This document shows, one piece after another, positions 1 through 6,822 of a stretch of 19,012 nucleotides of DNA (position 1 is the stretch's first letter; each line of letters opens with the position of its first letter). The notes beneath the pieces were generated by a model. The model was given only the letters and a program-made list of their open reading frames with translations, searched no databases and was not told where the DNA came from. The position numbers and the translations under genes are program-made. The stretch comes from Phyllobacteriaceae bacterium UBA1059. GTDB taxonomy: Bacteria > Pseudomonadota > Alphaproteobacteria > Rhizobiales > Rhizobiaceae. The stretch covers positions 1,922 to 20,933 of the forward strand of contig DCDI01000112.1 in NCBI GenBank assembly GCA_002316345.1. Direction: 5' to 3'.

Positions 1-506
1 CGGCAACGAAAAGCACCGTCAGCGGAAGTCAGTGTTTCAGCATTCGTACCGAACAGCACGAATTCCAATGCGCCGAGACCTTGCGACGCGACGCTTTTGC
101 CGGCCAAGGTGGAAGCGTCTGTTGCTGTTTCATCCTTGCCGACAAGGATCGCCTGCACCTGTTTCAAGCCGATGCTACGCCGATCCGGCCAGAACAGAAT
201 GCGGTCTTGCCGGTTTTCGGCGGTGATTGGGCCGAAGCGGATGATTTCAGCGTGTGACCAGGCCGCGACCGTGTCGGTAAAGCCCTTGCGGGCGTCATCG
301 AGCGAGGCTTGGGACGGCGTCGCGCAAAGCGCCTTCACGCCTTCGGTCAGCGCCTGCGTCGACTGGGCGAAGTCGGCATAAACAGGCCGAACGAAGTCGC
401 TTATCGCGGCGGTGATGATGCTGCGTGCTTTCGCTTCGTCGATTGCAGCGCGCGCCGGCATCGCGAAAGCGAAGATTGCGATCAGAGCAATCAGGATCGT
501 GCGCAA
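1..506 (-). CDS. Second imelysin-family (M75-like) periplasmic protein, partial
   Basis: The C-terminal part lies beyond the left edge; about 168 residues are visible. Translation from a TTG at 506-504 gives a signal peptide (hydrophobic residues about 4-15, then Ala-Arg-Ala) and an imelysin-like body with AENRQDRILFWPDRR at about 97-110 and GLGALEFVLFG at about 143-153. Imelysin (ICMP/M75) proteins are secreted or periplasmic and are linked to iron acquisition; EfeO of the EfeUOB system carries the same domain. The usual GxHxxE motif reads G-L-G-A-L-E, so the Glu is present and the His is not. The start lies 4 bases after the stop of the di-heme oxidoreductase gene, so the two are almost certainly co-transcribed. 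TTG was chosen because no in-frame ATG precedes the signal peptide; the Shine-Dalgarno sequence is weak. Family assignment is firm; the exact role is inferred. Confidence 0.85.
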   Translation of the reverse strand, partial: MRTILIALIAIFAFAMPARAAIDEAKARSIITAAISDFVRPVYADFAQSTQALTEGVKALCATPSQASLDDARKGFTDTVAAWSHAEIIRFGPITAENRQDRILFWPDRRSIGLKQVQAILVGKDETATDASTLAGKSVASQGLGALEFVLFGTNAETLTSADGAFRC

Positions 507-510
507 AGGC

Positions 511-2034
511 TCAAAGCGATTCCAGGAAGCGCACCAGCGCATCGCGATCCTCCTTCAGCAGGCCGGCATAGCTGTCGCGGGCCGTTTGCGCTTCGCCGCC
601 ATGCCACAGAATGGCTTCAGTCAGGTTGCGGGCGCGGCCATCGTGCAGAAAGAAGGTGTGGCCGACAACCGTCTTCGTCAGGCCGATGCCCCAAAGCGGC
701 GGCGTCCGCCATTCCATGCCGGTGGCAGCACCGACCTTCTGCCCGTCAGCCAGGCCCTCGCCCATGTCATGCAGCAGGAAATCCGAATAGGGCCAGATCA
801 GCTGGAACCGATGCGCCTTGTTCGGGGCATCGCGGCGGGTGACGAATTTCGGCATATGGCAGGACGCGCATCCGGTCTCGTAGAAGACCTGCTTGCCGCG
901 CAGCACCTGGGCGTCGCCGACATCGCGGCGCGCGGGCACGGCCAGGTTTTGCGAATAGAAGGTGACGAGATCCATGATCGGATCCGGCGCTTCATCCTTG
1001 CCGAGACGCTCCTGAATGCCATTCGGCAGCGCGCGGCATTTGGTCTGAGACTCCGTGCAATCGCCAAAGGGGCGCGGCGCATCGGGCGAGGAAATGCCGA
1101 TATCCCCGGCAAAGGCGTCCGCAGACTGACGGCGGATGAAGACTTCCTGCGCCTTCCAGCCGAAGCGGCCGACGCGTGTTTCGCCCGACAGCGGATCGCG
1201 CAAGATCTGCGCCTTACCGGAAATGCCGTCGCTATTCGCATCGTCGGGATCGGCATGGGCCAGCAGGTCGGCCGGATGGATGTCCTCCACCAGCCCAAGC
1301 CCGATCATCTGCGGCGTCACGCGCGGCGAGAGCGTGGTGTCGGGATGCAGCGGGCCGTAAGCGAGGTCGTCGATCGCATAGGTCGGCTTGCGCAAGGAAA
1401 CCGTTTCGCCGCCTTCCAGCATGACCGGCATCTCCTCATAGGTGATCCGCATCTTGCCCTCGGCATCAAGGCCAGGAACGGCGAGATCCTGCAACTGCGT
1501 GCCGTAGATCGGGTCGGGGAGATTGAGAAGCACGCCATCGGCTAGCGATTTCCGCTCTTCTTCCGTCGAGGCGTCGCGTGCGAGCCGCAGGAACATGGAC
1601 GTCGCGTCCGCCGCACCTTCCGGTGGATGGCCGCGACCATCCTTCAGGTGGCAACTCTGGCAGGCGCGCGCATTGAAAAGCGGCCCGAGACCGTCCGACG
1701 CCTGCGTCGAGGTCGGCGCGGTGACCCAGACCTTGCGGAACATGCCGTTGCCGAGCTTGAAGGTGCCTTGTTCCTCGAAGGTTATGTTGGCCGCCGGTTG
1801 CGAAAACGCATCCTGGTTCGGCAGTTTCTTGGACGTGCCGGCGCCGCCTTGCATCGTCTCGAAGTCTTCGGGCTTGGAGAAGTCGGTTGCTGGCCGGGTG
1901 ACGGCCTGGACGCGCTTGAGGTCCTTGGGCGTGAGATCATCCCGAACAGCGGGGATCGTCTCGGCAGAGCCGGCAAGACCCGACGTGGCAGCCATCATCG
2001 TGGCTGCAAGAACAAGAAAAATCGATCGGCGCAT
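511..2034 (-). CDS. Di-heme oxidoreductase (DHOR / MauG-like cytochrome c peroxidase family)
   Basis: A periplasmic c-type cytochrome of 507 residues. An N-terminal signal peptide (about residues 1-23) is followed by two heme-attachment motifs, CQSCH at 125-129 and CASCH at 389-393. Family signatures are visible: WPYSDFLLHDMGEGLAD at about 414-430, EWRTPPLWGIG at 441-451 and FLHDGRARNLTEAILWHGGEA near the end. The family is often annotated as thiol oxidoreductase, but the true substrate is unknown. Its repeated placement between two imelysin genes suggests redox handling of iron, perhaps as EfeB does for EfeO (inference). I prefer ATG 2034 because GGTGGG lies 12 bases upstream and the signal peptide starts cleanly; a TTG at 2046 would add four residues. 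It sits 96 bases after bfr and directly before the second imelysin gene. Confidence 0.9.
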   Translation of the reverse strand: MRRSIFLVLAATMMAATSGLAGSAETIPAVRDDLTPKDLKRVQAVTRPATDFSKPEDFETMQGGAGTSKKLPNQDAFSQPAANITFEEQGTFKLGNGMFRKVWVTAPTSTQASDGLGPLFNARACQSCHLKDGRGHPPEGAADATSMFLRLARDASTEEERKSLADGVLLNLPDPIYGTQLQDLAVPGLDAEGKMRITYEEMPVMLEGGETVSLRKPTYAIDDLAYGPLHPDTTLSPRVTPQMIGLGLVEDIHPADLLAHADPDDANSDGISGKAQILRDPLSGETRVGRFGWKAQEVFIRRQSADAFAGDIGISSPDAPRPFGDCTESQTKCRALPNGIQERLGKDEAPDPIMDLVTFYSQNLAVPARRDVGDAQVLRGKQVFYETGCASCHMPKFVTRRDAPNKAHRFQLIWPYSDFLLHDMGEGLADGQKVGAATGMEWRTPPLWGIGLTKTVVGHTFFLHDGRARNLTEAILWHGGEAQTARDSYAGLLKEDRDALVRFLESL

Positions 2035-2093
2035 GATGGCGTTCAACCCACCATGGCCGGCAAGGCCGCGCTGACTGTGGTCGCGCGAAACCC

Positions 2094-2119
2094 GAGGCAG
2101 CGCGTTTCAGCGCCGCCTC
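2094..2119 (-). terminator. Hairpin after bfr, possible terminator without U-tract
   Basis: A 10-bp stem with one G.T pair (2094-2103 with 2110-2119) and a 6-base loop begins 12 bases after the bfr stop. On the minus strand it is followed only by GGGTTTC, so it is a weak intrinsic terminator at best. It could also limit read-through or stabilise the bfr mRNA 3' end. Confidence 0.4.
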
Positions 2120-2130
2120 GATGTCGATTG

Positions 2131-2616
2131 TTACTCGGACTCGTCGGCCGAAGCCGCGTTGAGCAAGCCGTAACGCTCTTCGCCGATCCGGTTGAACAGG
2201 TCGAGCTGGGTTTCAAGGAAGTCAATATGACCTTCCTCGTCCTTGAGCAGATCGTCGAACAGCTGCTTCGTGACGTAATCGCCCAGTTCCGAGCAGATTT
2301 CGCGCGAGCGCTTGTAGGAGGTGCGGGCGTCATATTCGCCGGCGAGATCGGCTTCCAGCACTTCCTTGACGTTCTGGCCGATGCGCAGAGGACCGACCTT
2401 CTGGAGATTGGGATGACCTTCCAGGAAGATGATACGTTCGATGATCTTGTCGGCGTGCTGCATCTCTTCGATGCTTTCCGCACGCTCCTTCTTGGCGAGC
2501 TTCTTGAAGCCCCAATCATCGAGAAGGCGGTAATGCAACCAGTATTGGTTGACCGCGCCGAGCTCGAGGAACAGTGCCTCATTAAGCCGCTCGATGACTT
2601 GTGGTTCGCCCTTCAT
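2131..2616 (-). CDS. bfr: Bacterioferritin
   Basis: Cytoplasmic iron-storage subunit of 161 residues, the normal family length; 24 subunits form a shell that oxidises Fe(II) and stores the mineral. All ferroxidase ligands are at canonical positions (E18, E51, H54, E94, E127, H130) and the heme-ligating Met is M52, so this is a heme-binding, catalytically complete bacterioferritin. The start is ATG 2616, preceded by GGGAG about 10 bases upstream; the much longer reading frame upstream is only open sequence. It overlaps the end of bfd by 35 bases, which suggests translational coupling of storage protein and its reductase partner. It lies between the first imelysin gene and the di-heme/second imelysin pair, inside what is usually a contiguous iron-uptake cluster. 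Confidence 0.97.
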   Translation of the reverse strand: MKGEPQVIERLNEALFLELGAVNQYWLHYRLLDDWGFKKLAKKERAESIEEMQHADKIIERIIFLEGHPNLQKVGPLRIGQNVKEVLEADLAGEYDARTSYKRSREICSELGDYVTKQLFDDLLKDEEGHIDFLETQLDLFNRIGEERYGLLNAASADESE

Positions 2617-2893
2617 TGCGATTGCTCCCGAATTGATCGCGCAATCCGCGCACGCGATCCAGATGTGAAACGACATCACCCGCGTCGCCTGCAGTGCGCG
2701 CGTGGTAATTTTCGGTAACCCGAATGATCGTTTCCACCACATTTGGGAAGCAGCCGCAACAGCGGCCACGCTTGGCGAGCCTGTGGTAAACTTTCGCAGG
2801 GACGATGAGCTGCCAGGCGTCAATGTCCAGAAGCTCGGTGATCGCCGTCTCGATCTCCTTCTCGGTTATGATGTTGCAATGGCAAACAAGCAT
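2582..2893 (-). CDS. bfd: Bacterioferritin-associated ferredoxin
   Basis: A [2Fe-2S] ferredoxin that docks on bacterioferritin and passes electrons to the stored Fe(III) so that iron can be released. The N-terminal 64 residues carry the full motif: C4-x-C6, then C45-x-x-C48 within RCCGCFP (C46 is an additional Cys), separated by the expected helical segment ITELLDIDAWQLIVPAKVY. E. coli Bfd is 64 residues; this one is 103. The extra 39 residues are Arg/Gly-rich, do not look like a domain, and run over the bfr start by 35 bases. They may be an unconstrained tail that keeps ribosomes near the bfr start. Start ATG 2893; the only purine-rich stretch, AGGGAATGG, lies in the loop of a hairpin about 10 bases upstream. 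Confidence 0.93.
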   Translation of the reverse strand: MLVCHCNIITEKEIETAITELLDIDAWQLIVPAKVYHRLAKRGRCCGCFPNVVETIIRVTENYHARTAGDAGDVVSHLDRVRGLRDQFGSNRNEGRTTSHRAA

Positions 2894-2895
2894 GT

Positions 2896-2938
2896 CACGT
2901 CACCATTCCCTGACGTGGCGCGTCGCGGAACGCGCCAC
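2896..2938 (-). promoter_or_regulatory. Two mutually exclusive hairpins in the bfd leader
   Basis: Hairpin A pairs 2896-2902 with 2911-2917 (7 bp, perfect; loop 8) and ends two bases before the bfd ATG. Its loop holds the only Shine-Dalgarno-like sequence. Hairpin B pairs 2915-2923 with 2930-2938 (9 bp, perfect; loop 6). They share bases 2915-2917, so both cannot form fully at once. The geometry would suit RNA-level control of bfd translation; the function is inferred and no ligand is suggested. Confidence 0.4.
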
Positions 2939-2948
2939 CCTCGGTACG

Positions 2949-2983
2949 CCGTTTGCGGTTCGGGAGCATTGAACCGCAAACGG
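2949..2983 (-). terminator. Perfect 13-bp hairpin after the imelysin gene
   Basis: CCGTTTGCGGTTC (2949-2961) pairs perfectly with 2971-2983 across a 9-base loop, 22 bases after the imelysin stop. There is no U-tract on either strand, so it may be a transcript-end stabiliser, a Rho-dependent or partial terminator, or a DNA operator for the bfd promoter. Its position between uptake and storage genes makes a role in separating their expression plausible. Confidence 0.5.
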
Positions 2984-3005
2984 TAACTCACGCCCTCATA
3001 GGCGC

Positions 3006-4292
3006 TTACTGAAACACCTTGTCGGGAGCATCCAGACTGTCGGAGCCCTCAAAGGCAATGGCATCGAGCTTCAGCGCCGCGACGGCGCGTTCCAGCGATT
3101 TCGTTTGATCCACCAGCGCATCGATCGCGGCCTGCACGGTGGCATTGCCGTCCGCGTTGCCTTCGCCGATCTGCTGGTCATAGGCCTCGCCTCCCTTTGC
3201 ACGATCAGCCATCGCCTTCATCTTGGCGTTGGTCGTGTCGAGCTTGGCCTTGAGTTCGGTGTCGACCGCAGGATCAGCCGCAGCCACCAGCGACGACAGC
3301 GAGGAGCCTTCCACCGTCTTGCCATCCAGGCGCTTGTAGTGGCCGAGATAGACATTCTGGATGCCGAGCGCGTCGTTCAGATGCGAATTGTAGGTGTTAT
3401 CGGAAAAGCAGTCGTGCTCTTCTTCCGGATCATGCAGCATGAGGCCAAGCTTCATGCGCTCGCCGGCGAGTTCGCCATAAGACAGCGAGCCGAGGCCGGT
3501 GAGGATGACCGAGAGACCAGCTTTCGGATCGGCATCGAGCACGGCCTTGCGCGCTTCGCCGTCATCGGCCCAATTTGCCACCATCTCCTCGAGATCGGTC
3601 ACCAGGAGGTCGGCTGCGGAAGCGAGATATTCGGCGCGGCGCTCACAATTGTTGTTGGTGCAGTTGGCCTTGTCGTAGTCGGTATAAGGACGCTCGCCCG
3701 AACCGGCCTCCGTGCCATGCAGGTCCTGCCCCCACAGCAGGAACTCGATGGCATGATAGCCGGTGGCCACATTGGCCTCGATGTCGCCGGCTTCCTGCAG
3801 CGTGCCGGACAGGAATTCCGGCGTCAGCTTGGAGGCATCCACCGTTTCGCCGTTGATCTTGATCGAGGGGTTGGCGATGACATTGGCGGTATAAAGCGAG
3901 TTTTCGTCAGACTCGGTGCCGTAATTGGCATCGACATAGTCGATCAGGCCCTCGTCCAGCGGCCAGGCATTCACACGGCCTTCCCAATCATCCACGATCG
4001 GGTTGCCGAAGCGGAACGCTTCCGACTGCTGGTAGGGCGCGCGGGCGGCAAGCCAGGCTTGCTTGGCTGCGTCCAGCGTGGCGTCGGACGGCTTGTCGAG
4101 GAAGGCGTGGATCTTGTCGTCCAGCGTCTTGGCGGTGGTCAGCGAGTCCTCGTAAACGGCATGCGCGATATTCGCATAGGTCGTCAGAACCGCCTTCTCG
4201 TCCGTCGCCGCATTGGCCGGGAGAAGAAAGACCGCTGCCGTCAGCACGGTTGTTGCTGCGATGGCTGCCAGCCTGGCCGTTTTCGGCGTCAT
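3006..4292 (-). CDS. Imelysin family (peptidase M75-like) iron-regulated protein
   Basis: Secreted or periplasmic protein of 428 residues. The signal peptide ends near residue 28 (hydrophobic core about 8-25, then ANA). The family motif GxHxxE is present as G178-Y-H180-A-I-E183, followed by FLLWGQDLHGTEAGSGERPY. FGNPIVDDWEGRVNAWPLDEG at about 96-115 and LSYGELAGERMKLGL are further imelysin signatures. C211 and C216 flank an Asn-rich loop and might form a disulfide. Members are linked to iron uptake, and the GxHxxE residues are proposed metal ligands rather than a proven protease site. ATG 4292 is preceded by GGGGGA and lies 10 bases after the stop of the cysteine-rich gene, so the pair forms an operon under the Irr box. 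A 47-residue upstream extension is open but has no start signal. Confidence 0.93.
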   Translation of the reverse strand: MTPKTARLAAIAATTVLTAAVFLLPANAATDEKAVLTTYANIAHAVYEDSLTTAKTLDDKIHAFLDKPSDATLDAAKQAWLAARAPYQQSEAFRFGNPIVDDWEGRVNAWPLDEGLIDYVDANYGTESDENSLYTANVIANPSIKINGETVDASKLTPEFLSGTLQEAGDIEANVATGYHAIEFLLWGQDLHGTEAGSGERPYTDYDKANCTNNNCERRAEYLASAADLLVTDLEEMVANWADDGEARKAVLDADPKAGLSVILTGLGSLSYGELAGERMKLGLMLHDPEEEHDCFSDNTYNSHLNDALGIQNVYLGHYKRLDGKTVEGSSLSSLVAAADPAVDTELKAKLDTTNAKMKAMADRAKGGEAYDQQIGEGNADGNATVQAAIDALVDQTKSLERAVAALKLDAIAFEGSDSLDAPDKVFQ

Positions 4293-4302
4293 ATCTTCCC
4301 CC

Positions 4303-4812
4303 TCAATGAACGGTTGCGGGCCGCTGCGACCGCGCAATGATGTCTTCGATCGCGCGGCGCGGGATCGGCAAAAGCGTGTGATCGAGCCGCGCCAGCGTTT
4401 CGGCAAGCGGTGCAGCCGCGCGAGCCAACTCACCGCAGCGCAGCGGGCAGCTCATGGCGCCGGCGCATAGTGATGCCGTGTCCTTGTCGTCATGCTGCAG
4501 GCCAGCCACGAGGCCGAGCGCCAGGCATTCCTCGCGCGACACATGATGGGCGCCGAATGGAAATGCACGCAGCGGGCAGGATGCGCACTTACGCAAAGCC
4601 CGCACGAAGCGCGTCATGTCGGTGATGGCACGCGGCGCTTCGACCTCGCCGAGCAGCGCTTCATACAAGGACCAGCTCAGCTCCCACGGCGCGATCGAGC
4701 CGGTTTCGAAACCGGCGATCATGCGGCGATAGCCTTCGAGCACCAGCTTTTCCGGCGCGCGGTCGAAATAGGGATCGTTGTGCCCGTTGAGATCGGCGAG
4801 GCGTGACAGCAT
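4303..4812 (-). CDS. Unrecognised cysteine-rich protein, first gene of the iron operon
   Basis: 169 residues, no signal peptide and no membrane segment, so probably cytoplasmic. I do not recognise a family. Six cysteines lie in the middle: C76-x2-C79, C96, C116, C122 and C126, the last two in SCPLRC, which echoes the earlier CASCPLR (76-82). Histidines 89, 90 and 107 lie between them. The spacing suggests a bound metal or Fe-S cluster (inference). The start is ATG 4812 with GGAGG nine bases upstream, the best ribosome site in this locus; a longer open frame to 4905 has none. The imelysin gene follows after 10 bases. Being the promoter-proximal gene behind a candidate Irr box implies an iron-related role, such as a sensor, chaperone or assembly factor, but nothing in the sequence decides which. 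Confidence 0.85.
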   Translation of the reverse strand: MLSRLADLNGHNDPYFDRAPEKLVLEGYRRMIAGFETGSIAPWELSWSLYEALLGEVEAPRAITDMTRFVRALRKCASCPLRAFPFGAHHVSREECLALGLVAGLQHDDKDTASLCAGAMSCPLRCGELARAAAPLAETLARLDHTLLPIPRRAIEDIIARSQRPATVH

Positions 4813-4949
4813 CAGCGCGCGCCTCCACCGGAGCGCACTGCCTGGCCTTCCGCACGCAAAAGCGCGGCATTCAAAAACATCAGTCCTCCAATCAACCGGG
4901 TTCAAGGCCCAGACATCAAAGGCGCGCCGGGATGACGCGATTGGTTGTA

Positions 4950-4978
4950 ATCTTTGCAGCGAGAACCGTTCCTGTCAA
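4950..4978 (-). promoter_or_regulatory. Candidate promoter of the iron operon
   Basis: On the minus strand TTGACA (4978-4973) is followed after exactly 17 bases by AAAGAT (4955-4950). The -35 matches the sigma-70 consensus fully; the -10 matches three of six bases. The predicted start near 4943 leaves a leader of about 130 bases before ATG 4812. The Irr box is centred about 78 bases upstream of that start. Confidence 0.5.
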
Positions 4979-5012
4979 CGGCCAGCGACAAAAAGTCCAA
5001 TTGGATCAATAG

Positions 5013-5029
5013 TTTAGAATTATTCTAAA
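5013..5029. promoter_or_regulatory. Irr-binding iron control element (ICE box)
   Basis: TTTAGAATTATTCTAAA is a perfect 17-bp palindrome and agrees with the rhizobial ICE consensus as I recall it, TTTRGAAYNRTTCTAAA. Irr is the heme-responsive Fur-family regulator that acts under low iron in Rhizobiales. The site lies 35 bases upstream of the -35 of the iron operon promoter, a position expected for activation rather than repression. It lies between that operon and the D,D-carboxypeptidase gene, so it could also act on the plus strand. The 385 bases between the two starts (4813-5197) otherwise hold only the candidate promoter. Confidence 0.8.
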
Positions 5030-5197
5030 GTAGACAACGAAGTGAAGGTTTGTGGCCGCGGCCGCGCTTCAGCGCCATTCATCCTTTGGCAACGGCCGGT
5101 AACGCATTGTCTGCGCAAGCCTGACATGGCACGAAGCGGGAAAATCGCCGCAGCCTTCCTTTTTCAAAGCCTGGCGCAGCCGCGCCGGAGGACCCCC

Positions 5198-6142
5198 TTG
5201 CCGCACTCAGCCACTCGCCGCTTCTTCCTGTCCGCCCTTGTGTTGCCGCTTGCTTTGGCGCTTGGCGCCTGCAGCACTACGAGTGGCGGCACCACATCCG
5301 CGATCACCCCGAACGCCGCCGCTGTGCCGCCTTTGGCGTCAGAGCGCTATGCGGCGATCGTCGTGGATGCCACGAGCGGGCGCAAGCTTTACGGCTATGA
5401 AGACGGCAGCCAGCGCTTCCCGGCATCCATGACCAAGATGATGACGCTCTATATGCTGTTCGAGCAGATGCAGAGCGGGCGCATCAACAAGACCACGATC
5501 ATTCCCGTGTCCCCTTACGCCGCCGCGCGTCCGCCAACGAAGATCGGCTTCAAGCCCGGCGAAGGCATCGACGTGGATTCGGCCATCAAGGCGCTGGTGA
5601 CACGCTCGGCCAACGATGTCGCGACCGCGGTCGGCGAGTTCCTCGGCGGCGGCTCGGAACAGCAGTTCGCGCTGATGATGACGGACAGAGCGCGTTCCAT
5701 CGGCATGCGCGACACCCGCTTCCAGAACGCATCCGGCCTGCCCGACCCCCTGCAGGTAACGACGCCGAAGGACATGGCGACGCTGGCCATCATGCTGCGC
5801 CGCCAGTTCCCGCAATATTACAGCTATTTCTCGGTCACCGAGTTCTCATTCCGCGGCAAGACCATCCGCGGGCACAACCGCTTGGTCGGCGGCGTCGAGG
5901 GTGTGGACGGCATCAAGACCGGCTATATCCGCGCGTCCGGCTACAATGTCGCGACGTCGGTCACACGCGGCGGCCGCCGGCTGGTGGTGGTGGTGATGGG
6001 TGCCGACAGTTCCAAGCAGCGCGATGGACAGGTGGCGCAGCTGATCGACGCTTTCCTGCCGTCGCGCAACGGGCCGTCTAGCTTGCCCGGCGCACTGGCG
6101 GTGCTCGACCCCGGCGCCCTGCCCGGGGTCGTCGCGGAATAG
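5198..6142 (+). CDS. D-alanyl-D-alanine carboxypeptidase (S11 family), probable lipoprotein
   Basis: A penicillin-binding protein that trims the terminal D-Ala of peptidoglycan stem peptides in the periplasm. All three active-site motifs are present: S77-M-T-K80, S137-A-N139 and K240-T-G242. The chosen start is TTG 5198, which has GGAGG six bases upstream and gives a 314-residue protein with a clean lipoprotein signal: two Arg, a hydrophobic stretch, then Leu-Gly-Ala-Cys with the lipidated Cys at 25. Longer starts exist (ATG 5126, about 24 residues more, and further upstream) but have no ribosome site and add an unlikely leader. Length matches short S11 enzymes that lack the full C-terminal anchor domain of DacA, consistent with lipid anchoring. 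It converges with the PCuAC gene, leaving six bases between stop codons. Confidence 0.9.
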   Translation: MPHSATRRFFLSALVLPLALALGACSTTSGGTTSAITPNAAAVPPLASERYAAIVVDATSGRKLYGYEDGSQRFPASMTKMMTLYMLFEQMQSGRINKTTIIPVSPYAAARPPTKIGFKPGEGIDVDSAIKALVTRSANDVATAVGEFLGGGSEQQFALMMTDRARSIGMRDTRFQNASGLPDPLQVTTPKDMATLAIMLRRQFPQYYSYFSVTEFSFRGKTIRGHNRLVGGVEGVDGIKTGYIRASGYNVATSVTRGGRRLVVVVMGADSSKQRDGQVAQLIDAFLPSRNGPSSLPGALAVLDPGALPGVVAE

Positions 6143-6148
6143 AACCTG

Positions 6149-6766
6149 CTACTTGGCGTGGCCGCTATGGTCGGCCACGCCGTCTTCTATCGCTCCGTGG
6201 TCCATCCCGTCCATTGAACCATGATCCATGGAACCATGGTCCACGCTGCCATGATCCATGGCGCCCTCGGCCGCCGGCTTGCCGCCAGGCGTTCCGCCGA
6301 TGGTTTCCACGGCATAGTCGACCTCGACCGAGCCGGCCTTCTCGAAGACCAGCGTGCCCTTGAAGCGCTCGCCCTGCTTGGCCTGCTGCTTGAGGCCGAC
6401 AAACATCAGGTGATAGTTGCCGGGCTCAAGCATCACCGTTTCGCCGGCCGGAATTTCCACCCCCCGTTCAACCGGGCGCATGGTCATGACGCCGGTGCTG
6501 GAATCCACCGATATCTGGTGGATCTCGCCCTTCTCCGAAATGGCGGACGACACGGAAACGAGGCGATCGGCCGTGTCACCGGTGTTCTTGATCGAGAGAT
6601 AGCCGGCCGCCACCTTGGCGCCGGGAGGCGTCGCGCGCGACCAAGGGTGACCGATGTCCAACGTTCCGGCCTTGTATTCGTGGGCGGAGGCGAAGGGGCT
6701 GGCAGCCAGTAGAAGAGCTAAGCCAAGGCCTGCCGCACGCAGCGGCGAGGATAAAAACAGATGCAT
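6149..6766 (-). CDS. Copper chaperone PCu(A)C family protein with Met/His-rich tail
   Basis: A periplasmic copper(I) carrier of 205 residues; family members deliver copper to the Cu-A or Cu-B site of cytochrome oxidase. The signal peptide ends near residue 28 (FASA-HE). The cupredoxin-like domain (about 29-155) keeps the copper-binding pattern: H83, M94/M96 and H119-x-M121. The tail from about 170 on carries repeated Asp-His-Gly units with Met and further His, a likely second copper site that tethers or scavenges metal. The ATG at 6766 lies 56 bases after the stop of the DUF2946-like gene, so both are probably one copper-related transcript. The 3' end holds a perfect 9-bp inverted repeat (6155-6163 with 6173-6181) that could help end transcription of the converging gene. 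Confidence 0.93.
   Translation of the reverse strand: MHLFLSSPLRAAGLGLALLLAASPFASAHEYKAGTLDIGHPWSRATPPGAKVAAGYLSIKNTGDTADRLVSVSSAISEKGEIHQISVDSSTGVMTMRPVERGVEIPAGETVMLEPGNYHLMFVGLKQQAKQGERFKGTLVFEKAGSVEVDYAVETIGGTPGGKPAAEGAMDHGSVDHGSMDHGSMDGMDHGAIEDGVADHSGHAK
6194..6259 (-). repeat. Degenerate tandem repeat encoding Met-Asp-His-Gly units
   Basis: About four copies of a 15-base unit encoding (M/V)DHGS, followed by MDGMDHG, in the tail of the PCuAC protein (residues 170-191). The copies differ at synonymous positions, so selection acts on the peptide. Met/His repeats of this kind bind copper. Confidence 0.8.
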
Positions 6767-6822
6767 GATGGGTATCCGACTGGAGCGCCGACGGCGCTGA
6801 TTGGTCTGAGAAGCGGTTTGTC

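Noticed and set aside
412..1545. Long plus-strand open frame of 377 codons
   Set aside because: It is antisense to the di-heme oxidoreductase, which has two CxxCH motifs and a signal peptide. The plus reading has no recognisable domain.
2894..3005. Fur, RirA or ICE box upstream of bfd
   Set aside because: I looked for TTTAGAA-type and TGA-N9-TCA patterns and found none. The inverted repeats there do not resemble these sites.
3105..4340. Plus-strand open frame of 411 codons
   Set aside because: It mirrors the imelysin gene, whose family motifs and signal peptide are clear.
5042..5197. N-terminal extension of the D,D-carboxypeptidase
   Set aside because: The TTG at 5198 has GGAGG at ideal spacing and starts a perfect lipoprotein signal; the upstream codons have no ribosome site and bury that signal.
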